From positions 1 to 6,069 of the forward strand of contig JAQVXF010000073.1 in NCBI GenBank assembly GCA_028709355.1: a DNA stretch of 6,069 bases. The letters run 5' to 3'. Both the position numbers and the translations under genes were made by a program. Source of the DNA: Syntrophomonas sp. Lineage in GTDB: Bacteria > Bacillota > Syntrophomonadia > Syntrophomonadales > Syntrophomonadaceae. Numbering within the stretch: position 1 is the first letter of the stretch; each line of letters starts with the position of its first letter. Positions 4,139-6,069 of the stretch are shown here, piece by piece. The notes beneath the pieces are model-generated. The model saw nothing but the letters and a program-made list of their open reading frames with translations. It did not search any database and was not told where the DNA came from.

Positions 4139-5931
4139 GCTATACCCTGACTGTGGCCGGGACCGAGAAACACGTTGTCCAGGACACGTTGGAGATAAGT
4201 AAAGCCATGACCTACCAGGTGGATACCTGCAAATGCCAGATAGTCTCCACCGCCAAGCCCAACGAGGGCGACGAGGTTATCGTCACCGATGATACTGAGG
4301 GTATATTGTTCGGTGGAATCGTAGTCAATGTCAAGTTTATCAACACCGACGCCCAGGTCTGGGAGATAGACTGTAACGACTACACCGAGTTGATTGACCG
4401 CAGGCTGGTGACTGAGACCTATGAGAACCAGTCGGCCAGCTATATATTTTCCGACATCATCGCCAAGTATACCACCGGACTGGTAGATGTGGTGACCGCC
4501 GGGGCACCCAACGTCGAGTATATCCAGTTTAACTACATCCGTCCGTCCGAGTGCTTCAAGAGGCTTTGTGATTACGTGGGCTGGCAGTGGTATGCGGATG
4601 ACGAGAAAAATATCAAATATTTTGAGCCTAACTCCCTGATGGTGCCGGGGCCGTTGCAGCTGCTGGACACTACCCGGGATCAATGGGGCGCATTTCAGTT
4701 CAACGTCGATAAGATGGGGCTCCGCAACAAGGTCTACGTCTTGGGCGGGACAGCACTCAGCGACCCGGCCACCTTCGAGTATGTGGCCGACGGCAAGCAG
4801 ACAACCTTCAATTTGGCCCACAAGCCCCACAACCTGAGCATGATGGTCAACGCCGTGCCGGTAGTGGTGGGGATTGAGAACATCGACGAGGATGACGGCA
4901 CCTACGGGTATATGATGAATTACCAGGAAAAGTACGTCATGAACGCCTCCGGGACCGCCATAATCCCGGCAGGGACTACGGTAACCTTTATCTATCAGTA
5001 CGACATCCCAGTCATCACTTATGATGAGAACATACCCTCCCAGCAGGCCATGGCGGCGGTGCAGGGCGGGGACGGCATCTATGAGCACATGATCAGCGAC
5101 GACAAGCTGACCACGCTGGAGGCCGCCTATGCGGTGGCTCAGAAGGACTTGCGGGAGCATTCCGATCCCAACGTCCGAGGGTCTTTTGTAACACTGGAGC
5201 CCGGCTGGGAGCCGGGGCAGATAATAACCGTCAACCTGACTGACCGGGGCATCAACAACAGCTACATGGTGCAGTCGGTGCGCTTGCGTTACCAGGTGGA
5301 CTGGTTTTATACGGTTGAGTTCGGGGGCCGGCTGCTGACTATAGCCGACTTCCTGCAGGCGTTGGTATCTAAGCAACAGCAAGCCGACATGACTACCACC
5401 ATAATCAGCAAAATAAACAGTCAGGTAGATAACATCGGCTGGTCCGATATCAGCGTCCAGACGCTTGCGGAGATACCCTACTACGTGGGTGACACTGACG
5501 CCATCTGCGGTTTTGTCGAACTCAATACCGGGGCGGCCCTGCCTGATCAACCGACGGCCAAGGCTGGCACTGATACCCTGCTGCTCAAGCTGGTCGAGAC
5601 TCAAGCCCTGTCGGCCCAGGTTGACCCTGCGGCCGGAGAGGTATACTTCCTGTCGCGGAATATGACTGCGGCTATCGGTACCGGCACCGACTCCGCCAGC
5701 AAGGCGGGGACCGAATCACTCAGCATCAAGATCGATGAGAGTGTATCCGGTTACTGGATATACCGCAAGGCCGGGGCCGGGGCTTACAGCATCATTGCGG
5801 TGGTACCGCTCAGTGTTACCACCTACCAGGATGATGATGTAGTGAGCGGCACGACCTACACCTATCAGGTCAAGAAGTATGAGAATGGCGAGTGGACCGA
5901 GTCAACCCAACCGAGTGTAGTCTACAGTTAG
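4135..5931 (+). CDS. Tail hub / baseplate protein (Tal-like) with inserted beta domain and C-terminal FN3-like domain
   Basis: This 598-residue protein follows the tape measure gene directly and is most likely the distal hub that closes the tube. Residues 1-205 look like a gp27/Tal-type hub: VAGTEKHVVQDTLEISKAMT, a short-strand region GDEVIVTDD..ILFGGIV, WEIDCNDYTELIDRRLV, then YIRPSECFKRLCDYVGWQWY with KNIKYFEP, a very typical hub segment. Residues about 211-292 look like an inserted beta domain. The hub fold resumes at 293-400 (ITYDENIPSQQAM, KLTTLEAAYAVAQKDLRE, LEPGWEPGQIITV, YTVEFGGRL). Residues 400-435 are a helical linker. The C-terminal part holds two KAGT(D/E) repeats and a fibronectin type III-like end (GYWIYRKAGAGAYSII, TTYQDDDVVSGTTYTYQV). 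I see no hydrolase motif. There is no separate Dit gene upstream, so this protein may cover that role. Tail hub identity strong; receptor binding is inference. Confidence 0.85.
   Translation: MSYTLTVAGTEKHVVQDTLEISKAMTYQVDTCKCQIVSTAKPNEGDEVIVTDDTEGILFGGIVVNVKFINTDAQVWEIDCNDYTELIDRRLVTETYENQSASYIFSDIIAKYTTGLVDVVTAGAPNVEYIQFNYIRPSECFKRLCDYVGWQWYADDEKNIKYFEPNSLMVPGPLQLLDTTRDQWGAFQFNVDKMGLRNKVYVLGGTALSDPATFEYVADGKQTTFNLAHKPHNLSMMVNAVPVVVGIENIDEDDGTYGYMMNYQEKYVMNASGTAIIPAGTTVTFIYQYDIPVITYDENIPSQQAMAAVQGGDGIYEHMISDDKLTTLEAAYAVAQKDLREHSDPNVRGSFVTLEPGWEPGQIITVNLTDRGINNSYMVQSVRLRYQVDWFYTVEFGGRLLTIADFLQALVSKQQQADMTTTIISKINSQVDNIGWSDISVQTLAEIPYYVGDTDAICGFVELNTGAALPDQPTAKAGTDTLLLKLVETQALSAQVDPAAGEVYFLSRNMTAAIGTGTDSASKAGTESLSIKIDESVSGYWIYRKAGAGAYSIIAVVPLSVTTYQDDDVVSGTTYTYQVKKYENGEWTESTQPSVVYS
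4765..5010 (+). other. Inserted Ig-like/beta domain within the hub protein
   Basis: Residues about 211-292 interrupt the hub fold between VYVLGGTALSDP and ITYDENIPSQQAM. The segment reads TFEYVADGKQTTFNLAHKPH, then LSMMVNAVPVVVG, YGYMMNYQEKYV and AIIPAGTTVTFIYQYDIPV. The F.ADG..TTF.L...P....V.VN...V start and the I..AGTTVTF.Y.YD.PV end are patterns of small beta domains seen in phage tail hubs. It would likely face outwards near the tail tip. Boundaries are estimates. Confidence 0.6.
5560..5733 (+). repeat. Two diverged KAGT(D/E)xLxxKx repeats in the hub C-terminal region
   Basis: KAGTDTLLLKL (residues 476-486, bases 5560-5592) and KAGTESLSIKI (residues 523-533, bases 5701-5733) share a core 47 residues apart. 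Each is followed by an acidic-polar turn (VETQ, DESV). They probably mark the first strands of two related beta modules, the second leading into the FN3-like end. The DNA copies have diverged, so this is an old protein-level duplication rather than a recent DNA repeat. Confidence 0.5.
5701..5928 (+). other. Fibronectin type III-like domain at the hub C-terminus
   Basis: Residues about 523-598 show the FN3 strand pattern: SLSIKIDES early, GYWIYRKAGAGAYSIIAVVP (the xxIYR...Y..IA.V core), TYQDDDVVSGTTYTYQVKKY (the TY.D..V..GTTY.Y.V core) and a short final strand PSVVYS. Terminal FN3-like domains are common on phage tail-tip and fibre proteins and are thought to aid surface or glycan contact. Confidence 0.7.
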
Positions 5932-5937
5932 GGGTGG
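5930..5937 (+). promoter_or_regulatory. Ribosome binding site of the last, truncated gene
   Basis: AGGGGTGG overlaps the TAG stop of the hub gene and ends five bases before ATG 5943. It is a degenerate version of AGGAGGTGG. Confidence 0.55.
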
Positions 5938-5942
5938 AACGA

Positions 5943-6069
5943 ATGGAATATAGAGAGCCAGTCCAGGTCCATGGGGCCTGGACTTTTATTTGGACAAACG
6001 CAGAAGGCCGAGAGCGGCGGCGGCAGGAGCACAACTTGGTGGTCAATACCGGGTTGTATGCCATTGCCG
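5943..6069 (+). CDS. N-terminus of a tail-associated protein (3' end outside window)
   Basis: ATG 5943 lies 11 bases after the hub stop, with an AGGGGTGG site. The frame stays open to the window end and gives 42 residues. It starts EYREPVQVHGAWTFIWTNAE, then a basic-acidic stretch (GRERRRQEH) and NLVVNTGLYAIA. The layout (G.W.....W.NA.G, a charged linker, NLVVNTGL..IA) resembles the start of small virion accessory proteins found downstream of hub genes in many tailed phages. Their function is mostly unassigned; some are linked to the tail tip or fibres. Codons 6-16 also form a terminator-like hairpin, listed separately. Coding call fairly good; function unknown. Confidence 0.68.
   Translation, partial: MEYREPVQVHGAWTFIWTNAEGRERRRQEHNLVVNTGLYAIA
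5960..5991 (+). terminator. Terminator-like hairpin inside the start of the last gene
   Basis: AGTCCAGG (5960-5967) and CCTGGACT (5977-5984) are perfect inverted copies. The spacer can add a U-G and two C-G pairs (5968-5970 with 5974-5976), giving an 11-pair stem with a three-base loop. TTTTATTT (5984-5991) follows, partly shared with the stem. The form suits a rho-independent terminator on the + strand only. It begins 17 bases after ATG 5943 and so lies in coding sequence. It may partly end transcription after the hub gene, act as a translation-sensitive attenuator, or be chance. Confidence 0.4.

Noticed and set aside
4066..5604. A 512-codon open frame on the - strand opposite the hub gene
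   Set aside because: It lies wholly antisense to a well-supported tail hub gene, its translation (many His/Val/Gly/Leu runs) shows no recognisable domain, and its openness follows from codon bias of the + strand gene.
5971..6069. Alternative start ATG 5971 in another frame for the last gene
   Set aside because: The frame is open to the window end, but its product (Gly/Ser/Trp-rich) is unrecognisable and its start lies in the hairpin loop with no ribosome binding site. The frame from 5943 gives the phage-like NLVVNTGLYAIA.
1..6069. Search for tRNA genes, CRISPR repeats, insertion sequences, attachment sites, defence or toxin genes
   Set aside because: Every stretch is filled by tail-module coding sequence with gaps under 20 bases. 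I saw no cloverleaf, regular spaced repeats, transposase motifs or cargo genes.

Overview
The window is a slice of a phage or prophage genome covering the end of the head-tail (neck) module and most of the tail morphogenesis module of a long-tailed, non-contractile (siphovirus-like) particle. All genes lie on the + strand and are packed with gaps of 0-15 bases or short overlaps. No tRNA, rRNA, CRISPR array, integrase, insertion sequence or host housekeeping gene is visible. Strong AGGAGG-type ribosome binding sites, GTG starts, roughly balanced base composition, frequent TTA and ATA codons, a phi13/TP901-type tail protein and a cadherin-like beta-sandwich domain all point to a Firmicutes host, most likely in the class Clostridia. 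This host call is an inference from style, not from a marker gene.

Layout, left to right: (1) 1-242, the C-terminus of a structural protein ending in a cadherin-like beta-sandwich domain; (2) 255-632, an HK97 gp10-like neck/tail-completion protein; (3) 636-971, a small protein in the tail-terminator position; (4) 975-1871, the major tail (tube) protein with an extra domain of about 110 residues inserted near its N-terminus; (5) 1882-2208 plus 2189-2410, the two tail assembly chaperone frames (gpG and the T extension), joined by a putative programmed frameshift at a T6C tract; (6) 2426-4138, a short tape measure protein; (7) 4135-5931, a 598-residue tail hub/baseplate protein overlapping the tape measure stop codon by four bases; (8) 5943 onwards, the start of another tail-associated gene cut off by the window end.

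Working together: the tape measure protein, kept soluble by the gpG/gpGT chaperones, sets tail length while the major tail protein polymerises around it. The hub protein caps the distal end, and the terminator and gp10-like proteins finish the proximal end and join it to the capsid. No separate distal tail protein gene (Dit) lies between the tape measure and the hub.

The most notable points are: the chaperone frameshift, which must be +1 (or -2) rather than the usual -1; accessory beta-rich domains on at least three virion proteins (the cadherin-like tail, the tube insertion, and the hub insertion with its C-terminal fibronectin-like domain); a terminator-like hairpin inside the first codons of the last gene; and a graded set of ribosome binding sites. 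I see no defence system, toxin or other non-structural cargo. I would describe this as a well-preserved phage tail operon with unusual details rather than a new kind of system.
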